Assembly: GCA_020002185.1 (NCBI GenBank)
Contig: CM034533.1
Location: 69,879,888-69,943,887, forward strand
Direction: 5' to 3'
DNA from: Paraescarpia echinospica
Lineage: Eukaryota > Annelida > Polychaeta > Sabellida > Siboglinidae
Length of the DNA: 64,000 bases
Position 1 is the first letter of the stretch; each line of letters opens with the position of its first letter. The notes beneath the pieces were generated by a model. That model ran no database searches. It saw nothing but the letters and a program-made list of their open reading frames with translations, and was not told the origin of the DNA. This document shows, in pieces, positions 1-9,600 of this stretch. A program made the position numbers and the translations under genes.

Positions 1-710
1 GTCTGTCACTATTTTCTTGAAGGTGTTGGTTCGCAAGTTCAGGTAAATGTCTTTGCCATCTACAATGGTAAGCGGTGCAAATTTCCCACCTATCGTTGCT
101 TTGAATGCTCCTGCTACATCAGGATCCTTACGTTTCTCGATGTCAAATTTGATTCTTGTGTAATTTGGCTTGCTGACCCTCTTCAGGCGAATGTGGAAGG
201 TTGTCATCAACAAGTCATGATCATGTGAGTTCTTTCAGTTTCCCTGCAGCTCTCAGTGTCCTGACGTTCCATGTGCCGATGGTGATATTGTCTCTTCCAC
301 GGAGCTTCTTGGCAGGGGCATCAGTAGCATACTTATCACCTCCGTCCTGGTGTACGGCGGAAGGCGCGGTCATTGTTGACCCGGGCTGTGACCGATCCCG
401 TATGTGATTTGAACTGGTTTTCATGATCATGGTGTTTCTTGAGCAGATTTGCAACCTAGCGGAGCCCACCCCTCTCCAGGCTGGTTGACCACAGCCGATA
501 TCCACCAGAAGATGTGGCTCGCCTTGATCCCGAACACGTGACCGTTGAACTCTTCCTGGAGCCCTTCCGCCCTAGCCGTTGACTTCGTCGAGGAAGACAT
601 CCGCCCTGTAATGTGCTAGCATCACCGTATTTTATCCATAGGCGGTAGACTCGTGGGGGGCGGGAGCGTCTTATTCCATCCCGTACAGGTCCATTGGACA
701 TGTCCACTGC
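1..710 (-). mobile_element. RTE-like non-LTR retrotransposon fragment, 5' leader and collapsed endonuclease
   Basis: Read on the minus strand, positions 505-221 encode a start of an AP-type endonuclease (ITIGTWNVRTLRAAGKLKEL). Positions about 230-1 encode a segment typical of the end of the same domain (HDHDLLMTTFHIRLKRV, then IKFDIEK and GGKFAPL). The two join almost directly with a frame change near 221-235, so most of the endonuclease is deleted. Upstream minus-strand sequence to about 710 resembles the leader of these elements. The element leaves the window at position 1. It lies in the intron that follows the polycystin exon at 1439-1640. Family assignment is by motif recall and could be RTE or a near relative. 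Confidence 0.6.
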
Positions 711-1160
711 TCTGCGTTTATGGTTTTGAAATCAGAGTTTTCCTTCTCCTAGACCCACTGCCTGCCAACGCTAATGAGCTGGGTCTACCCAGGTTTGCAA
801 TCAGAGTCGCCCTTCTCCTAGATCCCTAGCATACTAGCTTGGGGCCGTAAGGGGCCCAGTATTCGCAGTATACCACAAGGATGTCATGCTAGTCTTGTCT
901 ATGGAAAGGCTATGTACCAGCAGGGGAGGGTAGTCCCTTTCCACACCTGTTAGGAGGTTAGCTGGCGGTTGCAGCTGAAAGCAAGTGTGTGAAGCGCATG
1001 CACAACAAACATCTCACTACACTACGACTCTAGACACATCACACTGACCTGTGTTAACACCACACCTATCAATACAGACAATAATTGCTAATGATAATTT
1101 AAAAAATCATATGAATAATCCAAATGTGCGTTGAGCCTTTTAGTTCCTTACGTTCATTTA
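711..1160. other. intronic sequence without recognised gene
   Basis: No exon or element was recognised. The stretch contains a short partial duplication around 730-830 (two similar copies of an 'atcagagt...ccttctcctaga' block) and is otherwise unique-looking. Confidence 0.4.
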
Positions 1161-1167
1161 ATGTGGG

Positions 1168-1168
1168 T

Positions 1169-1205
<37 letters not shown>

Positions 1206-1235
1206 CGTGCGTGTGTGCGTGCGTGGGTGCAGGCA

Positions 1236-1272
<37 letters not shown>

Positions 1273-1330
1273 CGTGTGTGTGGTGTGTGCGTGTGTCTGT
1301 GTGTGTGCGTGCGTGCGTGCGTGTGTGTGT

Positions 1331-1386
<56 letters not shown>

Positions 1387-1428
1387 CGTGCGTGTGTGTG
1401 TGTGTGGTGTGTGCGTGTGCGTGTATAC
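1168..1428. repeat. (GT)n microsatellite with GC interruptions
   Basis: About 260 bp of TG repeats with GCGTGC and GGTGTG interruptions. On the gene's strand it is a (CA)n tract starting about 10 nt after the 5' splice site of the exon at 1439-1640. Open frames through it are low-complexity artefacts. Confidence 0.95.
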
Positions 1429-1438
1429 TCGCTAGTAC

Positions 1439-1640
1439 CTGGACGCGGCTGAAGGTGCTGTGTGTGGGCCGTGAAACGACTGACAGCCAGAGGTGGTCGT
1501 CCGTGAGTCTGGCCCGGGCTTTGGAGAAGAAGACAACGTTGAAACCAGCGTCGTCCTTGTGACGAGTCACCGGCACGGTACGTTCCACCAGCCCGTCCCC
1601 CTCCTCCGCTGCTAGCCACCGCCCACACAGGAAGAAGTAC
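1439..1640 (-). CDS. polycystin-1-like gene, exon after the PLAT domain
   Basis: Acceptor tcgtgcag and donor CAG|GTACTA flank a 202-bp exon that enters in phase 2 and leaves in phase 0. It encodes the conserved polycystin-1 stretch after PLAT. It starts [10 protein letters not shown], continues with an acidic EEGDG run, then LVERTVPV, a [14 protein letters not shown] block and ends with STFSRVQ. This segment is cytoplasmic in polycystins, between TM1/PLAT and TM2. The phase matches the preceding PLAT exon at 2249-2409. Downstream exons for the remaining membrane helices must lie beyond position 1. Confidence 0.88.
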
Positions 1641-1679
1641 CTGCACGAACAACACCACGACTACTGCTTGCAATTCTCA

Positions 1680-2030
1680 TAATTAACATTACTAGCAAAA
1701 ATTCCCGTCACCTGACGGGATGTCTTGGTAGTAGGCAGTTGTGAAAGTAATATTTACCAAATGTTAGAACACACACAGCATCATTACATGAATACCATTA
1801 CATAGTGCGTTCGCAGATATTCGTTGTTCGTTCAGAATGACGATGGTCGAATATAATGTGAAGTTCACGTCCATCGATAGGTCCTAGTCGTGATAGTGAA
1901 GAATTGTTAAATACTATTCGAATTGCTATGCTATTTGCATGAGGTTAAACAAACATTATTGTGTCTGCGTCTACTCCATTTTTGCCAAGTCTGTGACACA
2001 GGAGCCATTTTCCCGTATTTGCCGAGCGCA
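1680..2030. other. intron, nothing recognised
   Basis: Part of the intron between the exons at 2249-2409 and 1439-1640. Apart from a short self-complementary block near 1700-1720 (cccgtcacctgacggg), no feature was recognised. Confidence 0.4.
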
Positions 2031-2248
2031 CATGGTTCTTTACCTTTCGATAGTAATTTACCTGTCAAGGGTAGTTTACCTGTTGATGGTACATTACCTA
2101 TCAAGAGTCGTTTACCTGTCAGGCGTACATGTTGAGTGTAGTTTACCTGTTGATAGTCAGTTGCTTGTCGAGAGTAGTACACCTGTTGGGAATAGCCTAT
2201 CGTACCTATCGAGGGTAGTGTACCTGTCGACTCTTGAGGGCAGTTTAC
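2030..2248 (-). repeat. ~20-bp minisatellite made of a 5' splice site
   Basis: Ten or so degenerate units of about 20 bp lie directly downstream of the donor of the exon at 2249-2409. On the gene strand the recurrent core is GACAG|GTAAAC, identical to the end of that exon and the start of its intron (CGACAG|GTAAAC). Variants include GATAGGTAAT and AACAGGTAAAC. The array looks like a tandem amplification of the exon-intron boundary. Confidence 0.75.
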
Positions 2249-2409
2249 CTGTCGGACGTTATCAGGTCTTCGACGATGACCTTGTCCAGGAACCATCCAG
2301 CCTCGGCACCAGATCCAGAGTTGTTGTGCCAGATCCGGAGGAAGAGCAGCTCCCCTAGTGGCAGGGCTGTCGACATGAAGAACTTACGAACAGACCCGCG
2401 GCAGAAGAT
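2249..2409 (-). CDS. polycystin-1-like gene, PLAT domain exon 2
   Basis: 161-bp exon, phase 0 in and phase 2 out. Acceptor cgtcgtcag|ATC and donor GACAG|GTAAAC. It encodes the second half of a PLAT/LH2 domain: VRKFFMSTALPLGEL, LFLRIWHNNSGSG, AGWFLDKVIVEDL. The pattern R.F......LG.L...IWH.NSG....W.L..V.V.DL is that of PLAT in polycystin-1 and PKDREJ proteins. PLAT is a beta sandwich on the cytoplasmic side that binds lipid and partner proteins. It joins in phase to the exons on both sides. Confidence 0.92.
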
Positions 2410-2639
2410 CTGACGACGAAGAAAAGACACCTCGCTCACATTAAGCCGACTGAATAAACGTGGAACTTGCATATGTAATAGTTATACATTATTTGTAATT
2501 TCAAGTTTCGGTATTATATGTCTTATCAGTGTTTATCTTATGGTGATTTTAATCTATTATTTAATGATTTATTTATGGGTTTTTTTAATATACATTTACT
2601 TTATTGTACAGCGCATCGATCCACAAAGCGGGATTTGGC

Positions 2640-2840
2640 GTTAAATAAATAGAGCATTATTATTATTATTACAACCATAACATTGTGCACGTCATAATAT
2701 TATTACATAACATGTGAGTATGACATGAAACTCAAATTAATTATTTCTCGAGGATCAATATCGCTGTGGCAAAACTCCACAAAATACCATAGTCCTTGTC
2801 CACTTACGATCTGGAGTAGTTATACATATATATATATATA
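2640..2840. other. intronic AT-rich sequence
   Basis: AT-rich intron ending in a short (TA)n run at 2822-2840. A (ATT)n run lies at 2656-2670. No gene recognised. Confidence 0.4.
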
Positions 2841-3124
2841 TTTAACTAGATTACCACCCAGAGAATACATATATGTATATATATATATATATTGTATATA
2901 TATATATTGTATATATATATATATATACAGATTACCACCCTGAGAATACACGTATGTATATATCTGAATATTGTATATATATATATATATATACAATATT
3001 CAGATATATACATACGTGTATTCTCAGGGTGATAATCTGTATATATATATATATATATACAATATATATATATACAATATATATATATATATATGTGTAT
3101 TCTCTGGGTGGTAATCTAGTTAAA
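2841..3124. repeat. near-perfect ~284-bp palindrome (fold-back/MITE-like)
   Basis: The outer end tttaactagattaccaccc at 2841 is matched in reverse complement by gggtggtaatctagttaaa ending at 3124. Complementarity continues inward through several (TA)n blocks to a centre near 2983. The only spacer is a TA run. It ends about 40 bp from the donor of the exon at 3163-3333. The outer motif CTCTGGGTGG...TTAAA recurs at 13299-13339, which suggests a mobile family. Confidence 0.85.
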
Positions 3125-3162
3125 TTTATCTTCTTGTTAGATTTAAAGTGAGAAACACCTAC

Positions 3163-3333
3163 CTTCCTCTTGCCATCATCGAGGAGTCTCATGCCCGTGT
3201 CTCCCTGATCCCCGGCCAGAATGAAGCACACGTTGGAGGTTGTGCCGGCGTGAACTCTCAGGCCCGTGAACACGGATACATGGTAGCCGTAGGTGTGAGT
3301 CGGGTCGTTGTCCATCAACGGTATCGTGCCCCA
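3163..3333 (-). CDS. polycystin-1-like gene, PLAT domain exon 1
   Basis: 171-bp exon, phase 0 in and out, acceptor cttgctacag and donor AGGAAG|GTAGGT. Encodes 57 residues starting WGTIPLMDND, then YGYHVSVFTGLRVHAGTTSN, VCFILAGDQGDT and GMRLLDDGKRK. The Y.V.V.TG...AGTTS.V.F.L.G..G.T pattern is diagnostic of the PLAT domain start. It follows the first transmembrane exon and precedes the second PLAT exon, in the order known for polycystin-1 proteins. Confidence 0.93.
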
Positions 3334-3417
3334 CTGTAGCAAGCAACCCACGTCTAAACGTGACGGTTTTATACATGGTATGCTCTTCCTCTGTGCACAG
3401 TACAACAAAAACACGAC

Positions 3418-3730
3418 CTTGTGGCTATAGCGTCAGACACTCAGTCGAGAGAACCTGTGTTTGAATCCTGTGCTGCCGGGTCAAACCTTGGACAATTTCG
3501 TTCACTCTACGTTGCTCCAGTTCACCCAGCTGTATGAATGAGTACCTGGCTATAGACAGTGGTGTATGTTTGTGTATGAAGAGTCGTCGCGCATATATTG
3601 CAGCGTAGCTGAATGTTTCCCAGAAAGGTCGATATTGTGTTTGATTGATCAGGTCTGCCAGAGTGTAAAGTGTAAAGCGCCTTGAGCAGTCCTGGGGACT
3701 GGATATTGCGCTATATAATAACTTACATTT
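3418..3730 (+). mobile_element. tRNA-derived SINE
   Basis: The head has a tRNA-like B box (gtgtttgaatcctg near 3462). It is followed by a conserved middle (gttgctccagttcacccagc) and a tail (gcgccttgag...ggatattgcgctatataa) of the kind shared with CR1/L2-type LINE 3' ends. A related copy lies on the minus strand at 19449-19744, which confirms an interspersed family. This copy is partly decayed at the A box. Confidence 0.75.
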
Positions 3731-3907
3731 TACTTATATAAATATGCTCTTGCTACAACGACGTCCTGCTCCACTGTAAGATGTAACGATGCATTAAACA
3801 ACTGTGGACGAAGACTTAGTAACCGCTCAGACTTTAATGACTTCAGCTACAGCGTGTCTGCTTCCGTGCATATATGTCCGGATGCATATACTGGAATTAA
3901 CCTTGTC

Positions 3908-4869
3908 CTCTCGCTGTCCTTCCTGTCACCGTTCCTACATTACCTTCTCGATGTCCATCCTGTCACAGATCCTACGTTACCTTCTCGGTGTCTTTCCTGT
4001 CACCGTTCCTACGTTACCTTCTCAATGTCCTTCCTGCCACAGTTCCTACGTTACCTTCTCGATGTCCTTCCTGTCACCGTTCCTACGTTACCTTCTTGAT
4101 GTCCTTCCTGTCACTGTTCCTACGTTACCTTCCCGGTGTCCTTTCTGTCACAGTTCCTACGTTACCTTCTCGATGTCCCTGCTGCAACAGTTCTTACGTT
4201 ACATTATCAATGTCCTTCCTGTCACCGTTCCTACGTTACCTTCTCAATGTCCTTTCTGTCATAGTTCCTACGTTACCTTCTCGATGTCCTTCCTCTCACT
4301 GTTCCTACGTTATCTTCTCGATGTCCTTCCTGTTACAGTTCCTACGTTACCTTCTCGATGTCCATTCTGTCACAGTTCCTACGTTACCTTCTCGATGTCC
4401 CTCCTACAACAGTTCTTACGTTACATTCTCAATGTCCTTCCTGTCACCGTTCCTACGGTACCTTCTCAATGTCCTTTCTGTCATAGTTCCTGCATTACCT
4501 TCTCGATGTCCTTTCTGTCACAGTTCCTACGTTACCTTCTCGATGTCCTTCCTCTCACTGTTCCTACATTACCTTCTCGGTGTCCTTCCTGTGACTGTTC
4601 CTACGTTACCTTCTCTACGTCCTTCCTGTCACAGTTCCTATGTTACCTTTTCGATGTCCTTTCTGTCACAGTTCCTACGTTACCTTCTCGATGTCCCTCC
4701 TGCAACAGTTCTTACGTTACATTCTCAATGTCCTTCCTGTCACCGTTCCTACGTTACCTTCTCGATGTCCTTACTGTCACCAATTCCTACGTTACCTTCT
4801 CGGTGTCCTTCCTGTCACCGTGCCTACGTTACCTTCTCGATGTCATTCCTGTCACATTTCCTACGTTAC
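3908..4869 (-). repeat. 37-bp minisatellite, ~26 copies of an exon-end plus 5' splice site
   Basis: Period 37 bp, checked at 3971, 4008, 4045, 4082 and 4119. On the gene strand each unit reads GACAGGAAGGACATCGAGAA then G|GTAACGTAGGAA. The true exon end at 4870 reads GACAGGAAGGACATCGATAA then G|GTAACGTAGGAA. Each unit thus carries 21 nt of exon and 16 nt of intron, including a complete 5' splice site. Because 37 is not a multiple of 3, all frames rotate through the array, and the long open frames here are artefacts. Confidence 0.92.
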
Positions 4870-5112
4870 CTTATCGATGTCCTTCCTGTCCATGCGTCTT
4901 GCCCACACGAGCAGGAGGACGTAGACGACGAGGATGGCGATGACAGTGCAGTATCCAAGCTGGTTCGTCGCCAAGTTATCGACAATATTGATATTGCTGA
5001 AGTCAATCGTGTTTACTTTAGGCGCCGTGAATCCGGTCGCGAATGACTTGGTTTCGTCGGGTAGATCCTTGCAGTCGCATTCCAATAGATCCATACTCGA
5101 GGTGCTTGAGAC
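4870..5112 (-). CDS. polycystin-1-like gene, GPS second half and first transmembrane segment
   Basis: 243-bp exon, phase 0 in and out, acceptor actttgcag|GTC and donor ATAAG|GTAACG. The 81 residues begin VSSTSSMDLLECDCKDLPDE, where the CDC pair and following SFATGF match the end of a GPS motif. A linker with IDFSNINIV follows, then a hydrophobic helix LGYCTVIAILVVYVLLLVW (TM1) and the positive cytoplasmic end ARRMDRKDIDK. The sequence ARR.DRKD..K is typical of polycystin-1/PKDREJ. The first half of the GPS (C..W...GC) should lie in an upstream exon that I could not find. Confidence 0.9.
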
Positions 5113-5239
5113 CTGCAAAGTAACAAGACGGTGATATGCAGCAGGCGAACGGAAGGAAGCACGATTGACTGTTGTGCAGCATAGGGCCTATGCACTGCGT
5201 TCTTTTCTTAATAAAATACGACGAGAGTGCTTCTTCATT

Positions 5240-7236
5240 CATCGCCCCGGTCTACAACAACGCACTAAGTGATACATCTCCGCACTTCCTCCTCATCGCC
5301 CCGGCTACAACAACGATACACTAAGGCTGATACACTCCGCTTCCTCCTTCATCGCCCCGGCTACAACAACGCTACAACAACGCACTAAGTGATACACTCC
5401 GCTTCCTCCTCATCGCCCCGGCTACAACAACGCACTAAGTGATACACTCCGCTTTCTCCTCATCGCCCAGGCTTCAACAACGCACTAAGTGATACACTCC
5501 GCTTCCTCCTCATCGCCTCGGCTACAACAACGCACTAAGTGATACACTCCGCTTCCTTCTCATCGCCCCGGCTACAACAACGCACTACGTGATACATTCC
5601 GCTTCTTCCTCATCGCCCCGGCTACAACAACGCACTAAGTGATACACTCCGCTTCCTCCTCATCGCCCCGGCTACAACAACGCACTAAGTGATACACTCC
5701 GCTTTCTCCTCATCGCCCAGGCTTCAACAACGCACTAAGTGATACACTCCGCTTTCTCCTCATCGCCCAGGCTTCAACAACGCACTAAGTGATACACTTC
5801 GCTTCCTCCTCATCGCCTCGGCTACAACAATGCACTAAGTGATACACTCCGCTTCCTCCTCATCGCCCTGGCTACAACAACGCACTAAGTGATACACTCC
5901 GCTTCCTCCTCATCGCCCCTGCTACAACAACGCACTAAGTGATACACTCCGCTTCCTCCTCATCGCCCCGGCTACAACAACGCACTAAGTGATACACTCC
6001 GCTTTCTCCTCATCGCCCAGGCTTCAACAACGCACTAAGTGATACACTCCGCTTCCTCCTCATCGCCTCGGCTACAACAACGCACTAAGTGATACACTCC
6101 GCTTCCTTCTCATCGCCCCGGCTACAACAACGCACTACGTGATACACTCCGCTTCCTCCTCATCGCCCCGGCTACAACAACGCACTAAGTGATACACTCC
6201 GCTTCCTCCTCATCGCCCCGGCTACAACAACGCACTAAGTGATAATCTCCGCTTTCTCCTCATCGCCCAGGCTTCAACAACGCACTAAGTGATAATCTCC
6301 GCTTTCTCCTCATCGCCCAGGCTTCAACAACGCACTAAGTGATACACTTCGCTTCCTCCTCATCGCCTCGGCTACAACAATGCACTAAGTGATACACTCC
6401 GCTTCCTCCTCATCGCCCCGGCTACAACAACGCACTAAGTGATACACTCCGCTTCCTCCTCATCACTCCGGCTACAACAACACACTAAGTGATACACTCC
6501 GCATCCTCCTCATCGCCCCGGCTACAACAACACACTAAGTGATACACTCCACATCCTTCTCATCGCCCCGGCTACAACAACAACGCACTAACTGATACAC
6601 TTTGTTTCCTCCTCATCGCCCCGGCTACAACAACGCACTAAGTGATATACTCCGCTTCCTCCTCATCGCCCCGGCTACAACAACGCACTAAGTGATACAC
6701 TTCGGTTCCTCCTCATCGCCCAGGCTTCAACAACGCACTAAATGATACACTCCGCTTCTTCCTCGTCGCCCCGGCTACAACAACGCACTAAGTGATTCAC
6801 TCCGCTTCCTCCTCATCGCCCAGGCTTTAACAACGCAGTAAGTGATACACTCCGCTTCTTCCTCATCGCCCAGGCTTCAACAACGCACTAAGTGATACAC
6901 TCCGTTTCCTCCTCATCACCCCGGCTACAACAACGCACTAAGTGGTACACTTCGCTTCCTCCTCATCGCCCAGGCTTCAACAACGCACTAAGTGATACAC
7001 TTTGCTTCCTCCTCATCGCCCCGGATACAACAACGAGCTAAGTGATTCACTCCGCTTCCTCCTCATCGCCCAGGCTTCAACAACGCACTAAGTGATACAC
7101 TCCGCTTCCTCCTCATCGCCCCGGCTACAACAACGCACTAATTGGTACATTTCGCTTCCTCCTCATCGCCCAGGCTTCAATAACGCACTAAGTGGTACAC
7201 TTTGCTTCCTCCTCATCGCCCCGGATACAACAACGC
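5240..7236. repeat. 50-bp satellite, ~40 copies, with an 11-unit higher-order period
   Basis: Period 50 bp (gatacactcc at 5391, 5441, 5491). Units alternate between a ccccggctacaac and a cccaggcttcaac version. The diagnostic variant cgcactacgt at 5581 recurs at 6131, 550 bp later, in the same order of flanking variants. This indicates a block duplication of 11 units. The last third (from about 6570) is more diverged. It fills the intron upstream of the exon at 4870-5112. Confidence 0.9.
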
Positions 7237-7820
7237 GCTAGGTCATATACGGACAATACTGGAATACAATTTACGCCTCATTTACACAAGCAGTTATTGT
7301 CCGATTATGTCGCTTAGTGGAAATTTCCGAAAACACCCTGACAACTATATATAATCTAAATAAATAGAATAAGTGAGTTTTGATTCTATATATATTGTGT
7401 AGGTGATATCGTAGGATTTAAAATAACAAAAGGGGTCAGAGGCAATGACCACACGTTTTACGTTACAAATGCCATGTTACAATGTATGATCAATTTCAGG
7501 TCGTGGTTTTGACATGATTGTTTTGCTTGCCCTCCAGTTTCTATTACATTGTGGAACATCCGGTGGATGCATTATACGCCAGGGAAGACTTTTACGTTTT
7601 ACAGTTTGTTCTAAGACTGTTAGAAGATATATCTCAACATCGCTGCCAATGTCCACAGAACAAACGTGAATGACACATCGGGGGAGGGTCACAGTGGATT
7701 GTAGGAGGTGCCGGTTGGTTGTGATGTTATTAGTGTGTAGTTGTTTCCAGCTTTCGGCAACGTTCTAATACCTGACTAATCTGCATATATTGTAGTTACA
7801 ATGTTATGGTCTTATGAGCT
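7237..7820. other. intron, no recognised gene
   Basis: A 71-codon open frame on the minus strand (7692-7477) has no recognised domain and no good splice signals. Otherwise nothing was recognised. Confidence 0.4.
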
Positions 7821-7825
7821 CTCAC

Positions 7826-8290
7826 TCAAATTACTTCCTTAGACTTAGTTCCTCCTGTTTCTTTCGGGACATCTTTCGACGAGGTTCCTACAACTGGACG
7901 GTCATTTTTGACCACTTTTGCCTCATTCCAGGTGATTCCCATTTCTGCCAAGTCTTCTGTAAATGTCTTGCGCCAGGTCTTAGTCGGCCTTCCTCTTTTC
8001 CTGTTACCACCGGGACCCACTCCATCGCTACATGTGCACGTCTCTCCCTCGGTAGACATAGTACATGCCCAGCTAGTCTCCTTCATCTATGCCTGATGAT
8101 GTCATACACTCTTTCCAGACCTGCCCTCTTCATCACTTCTTCATTGGTGATGTGCTCTCTCCATGGTATGCTCAATATGAACCGAAAGCATCGCCTGTTG
8201 AAGATGTCCAATTTCTTGGATAACCTCATTGTATTCTTCCACGTCTCGCTGGTTGGCAGATGTGCTAACCTCTATGAGATTATGTAACAA
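7826..8290 (-). mobile_element. 3' end of a non-LTR retrotransposon reverse transcriptase (degenerate)
   Basis: Minus-strand frames, with frameshifts, encode the C-terminal tail seen in many LINE ORF2 proteins. They contain NRRCFRFILSIPWREHITNEE, then a GLERVYDIIR-like block, then GRPTKTWRKTFTEDLAEMGI and NEAKVVKNDRP. The reverse transcriptase core is missing, as expected of a 5'-truncated copy. It sits in the intron just downstream of the exon at 8338-8512. Confidence 0.65.
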
Positions 8291-8337
8291 AGTAATCTGA
8301 AAAAATGAAAGAAACCAATGTAGAAAATAAATCTTAC

Positions 8338-8512
8338 CATTTTCATCAAGTGCTAATATTCCGATGTAAGCAAGGCCTTCCTTCACTGTATTCTCCGGCA
8401 CTATGACCACTCTCGGTTGACGATCTCGATATGGCAGAGAAACGCTGAAGTCGTGGACGTCTGCAGTCGGCCGGTGTTTCGACTTGTCCGTCGCGTTGAA
8501 CTTCATGTACAC
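8338..8512 (-). CDS. polycystin-1-like gene, GAIN-region exon
   Basis: 175-bp exon, phase 0 in and phase 1 out, acceptor tatacaatcag|GTG and donor GAAAATG|GTAAGA. Encodes VYMKFNATDKSKHRPTADVH, then DFSVSLPYRDRQPRVVIVPE and NTVKEGLAYIGILALDENG. The YIGIL block resembles the beta strands before a GPS site in polycystin GAIN domains. The next exon found (4870-5112) starts in phase 0, so one exon with phase 1 to 0, probably the first half of the GPS, is missing between them. Confidence 0.75.
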
Positions 8513-8514
8513 CT

Positions 8515-8990
8515 GATTGTATATTGCAACAGTTACTAAAATGAATCGTTACCTCTAACTTATGAACTTCTAAAATATATTACTATATAACAATATAACA
8601 TACTATTTTGAACACATGTCACATCAGTGTTAATGCTCTCATTTCTATAAAACATAAAACGACAGCCAGAAGGTAGGCGTACATGATATCATTGGACCAC
8701 AAAAAGTGAACCAACTACACGGCAGAAGTTTAAATGTTTTCTTCATTTCATTGGGAGGGGATTGAACTTTCAGTAATCCAATATCTTGCTCGTCCATTGT
8801 TCATCTTATCGTTTTGCCATGAATTAAACCCTTATTAAAGAGTGTTTTGCTAGGTCTTTATTTCTTGTGCTCAAGGTATGTCCAACACCCGTCTTATTCA
8901 TATTTTCAGATCAATTGGAAACTATGTCGTTAAAATATATTCAATTAACCAGGGAGAAACTTCAGTTAAAACGTTACTGATGGCGTCCCT
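8515..8990. other. intron, nothing recognised
   Basis: Short intron between two polycystin exons; AT-rich and free of recognised elements. Confidence 0.5.
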
Positions 8991-8992
8991 AC

Positions 8993-9204
8993 CTTTATCG
9001 TTTCCGCTGTCACTTCACCACTAATCTCCAGCAAGACAGCGCTGTGGGCAGTGTCAACTTTCATAGCCAAGTATATCGTGTCGTTTTCTGCGTAACGCGT
9101 CACATTCTTGACGTCAACCTCGCTTACGTTCGCCGCTTGTCGCAGACGGAACGACAAGTTGGAGAGACCTGCTTGGCGAAGACTTGAGGAAGACTTGTGT
9201 TCGT
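8993..9204 (-). CDS. polycystin-1-like gene, GAIN-region exon
   Basis: Donor ATAAAG|GTAGGG joins in phase 0 to the exon at 8338-8512. The preferred acceptor is catgtttcatcag|AC, which follows a pyrimidine-rich tract (exon 212 bp). An alternative acceptor, gccaagcag|GT, at 9168 gives a 176-bp exon in the same phase. Encoded residues include LSNLSFRLRQAANVSEVDVK, NVTRYAENDTIYLAMKVD and AHSAVLLEISGEVTAETIK, an alternating beta-strand pattern expected of a GAIN domain. Entry phase is 1, but the preceding exon found (13465-13692) ends in phase 0, so a boundary is wrong or a short exon is missing. Confidence 0.7.
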
Positions 9205-9229
9205 CTGATGAAACATGGGAAGGATAGTG

Positions 9230-9600
9230 TCAACATGTCTTGTTGGAGACGGGAGTAGGGAGGAGAGACGTGGGTAGGAAGAAGAGACGGGAGTAAGGAG
9301 GAGAGACAGGGTTAGGGAAAGAGATGGGAATAAGAAGGAGAGACGGGAGTAGAGAGAAGAGACTGGGGTAGGAAGCAGAGACGGGGTTATGGAGACGAGA
9401 CGGGGGCAGGGAGACGAGACGGGGGTAGTGAAACGAGACGACGTTAGGGAGAAGAGACGGGGGTAGGAAGGAGAGGCGGTGGTAGGGAAGAGAGACGGGG
9501 GTAGGAAAGAGAGACGGGAGTTGGGGGGGAGGCGGGGGTAGGGAGGAGAGGCGGGGATAGGGAGGAGAGACCGGGAATGGGGAGAAGAGACAACGTTATG
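9230..9600. repeat. ~20-bp polypurine/polypyrimidine minisatellite
   Basis: Degenerate units of about 18-22 bp such as gagacgggggtagggaggag. The plus strand is almost pure purine; the gene strand is pyrimidine-rich. It begins about 25 bp upstream of the acceptor of the exon at 8993-9204, so it extends that intron's pyrimidine tract by over 350 nt. Confidence 0.8.

Noticed and set aside
3418..3490. tRNA gene
   Set aside because: Only a decayed B box, with the rest of a SINE downstream; not a foldable tRNA.
3804..5046. Long open frames of over 350 codons across the 37-bp array
   Set aside because: They exist only because the array lacks stops in rotating frames; the peptide is a repeated artefact and the real exon is on the other strand.
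7477..7692. 71-codon minus-strand ORF as the missing GPS exon
   Set aside because: No GPS cysteine/tryptophan pattern and no splice sites of the needed phase.
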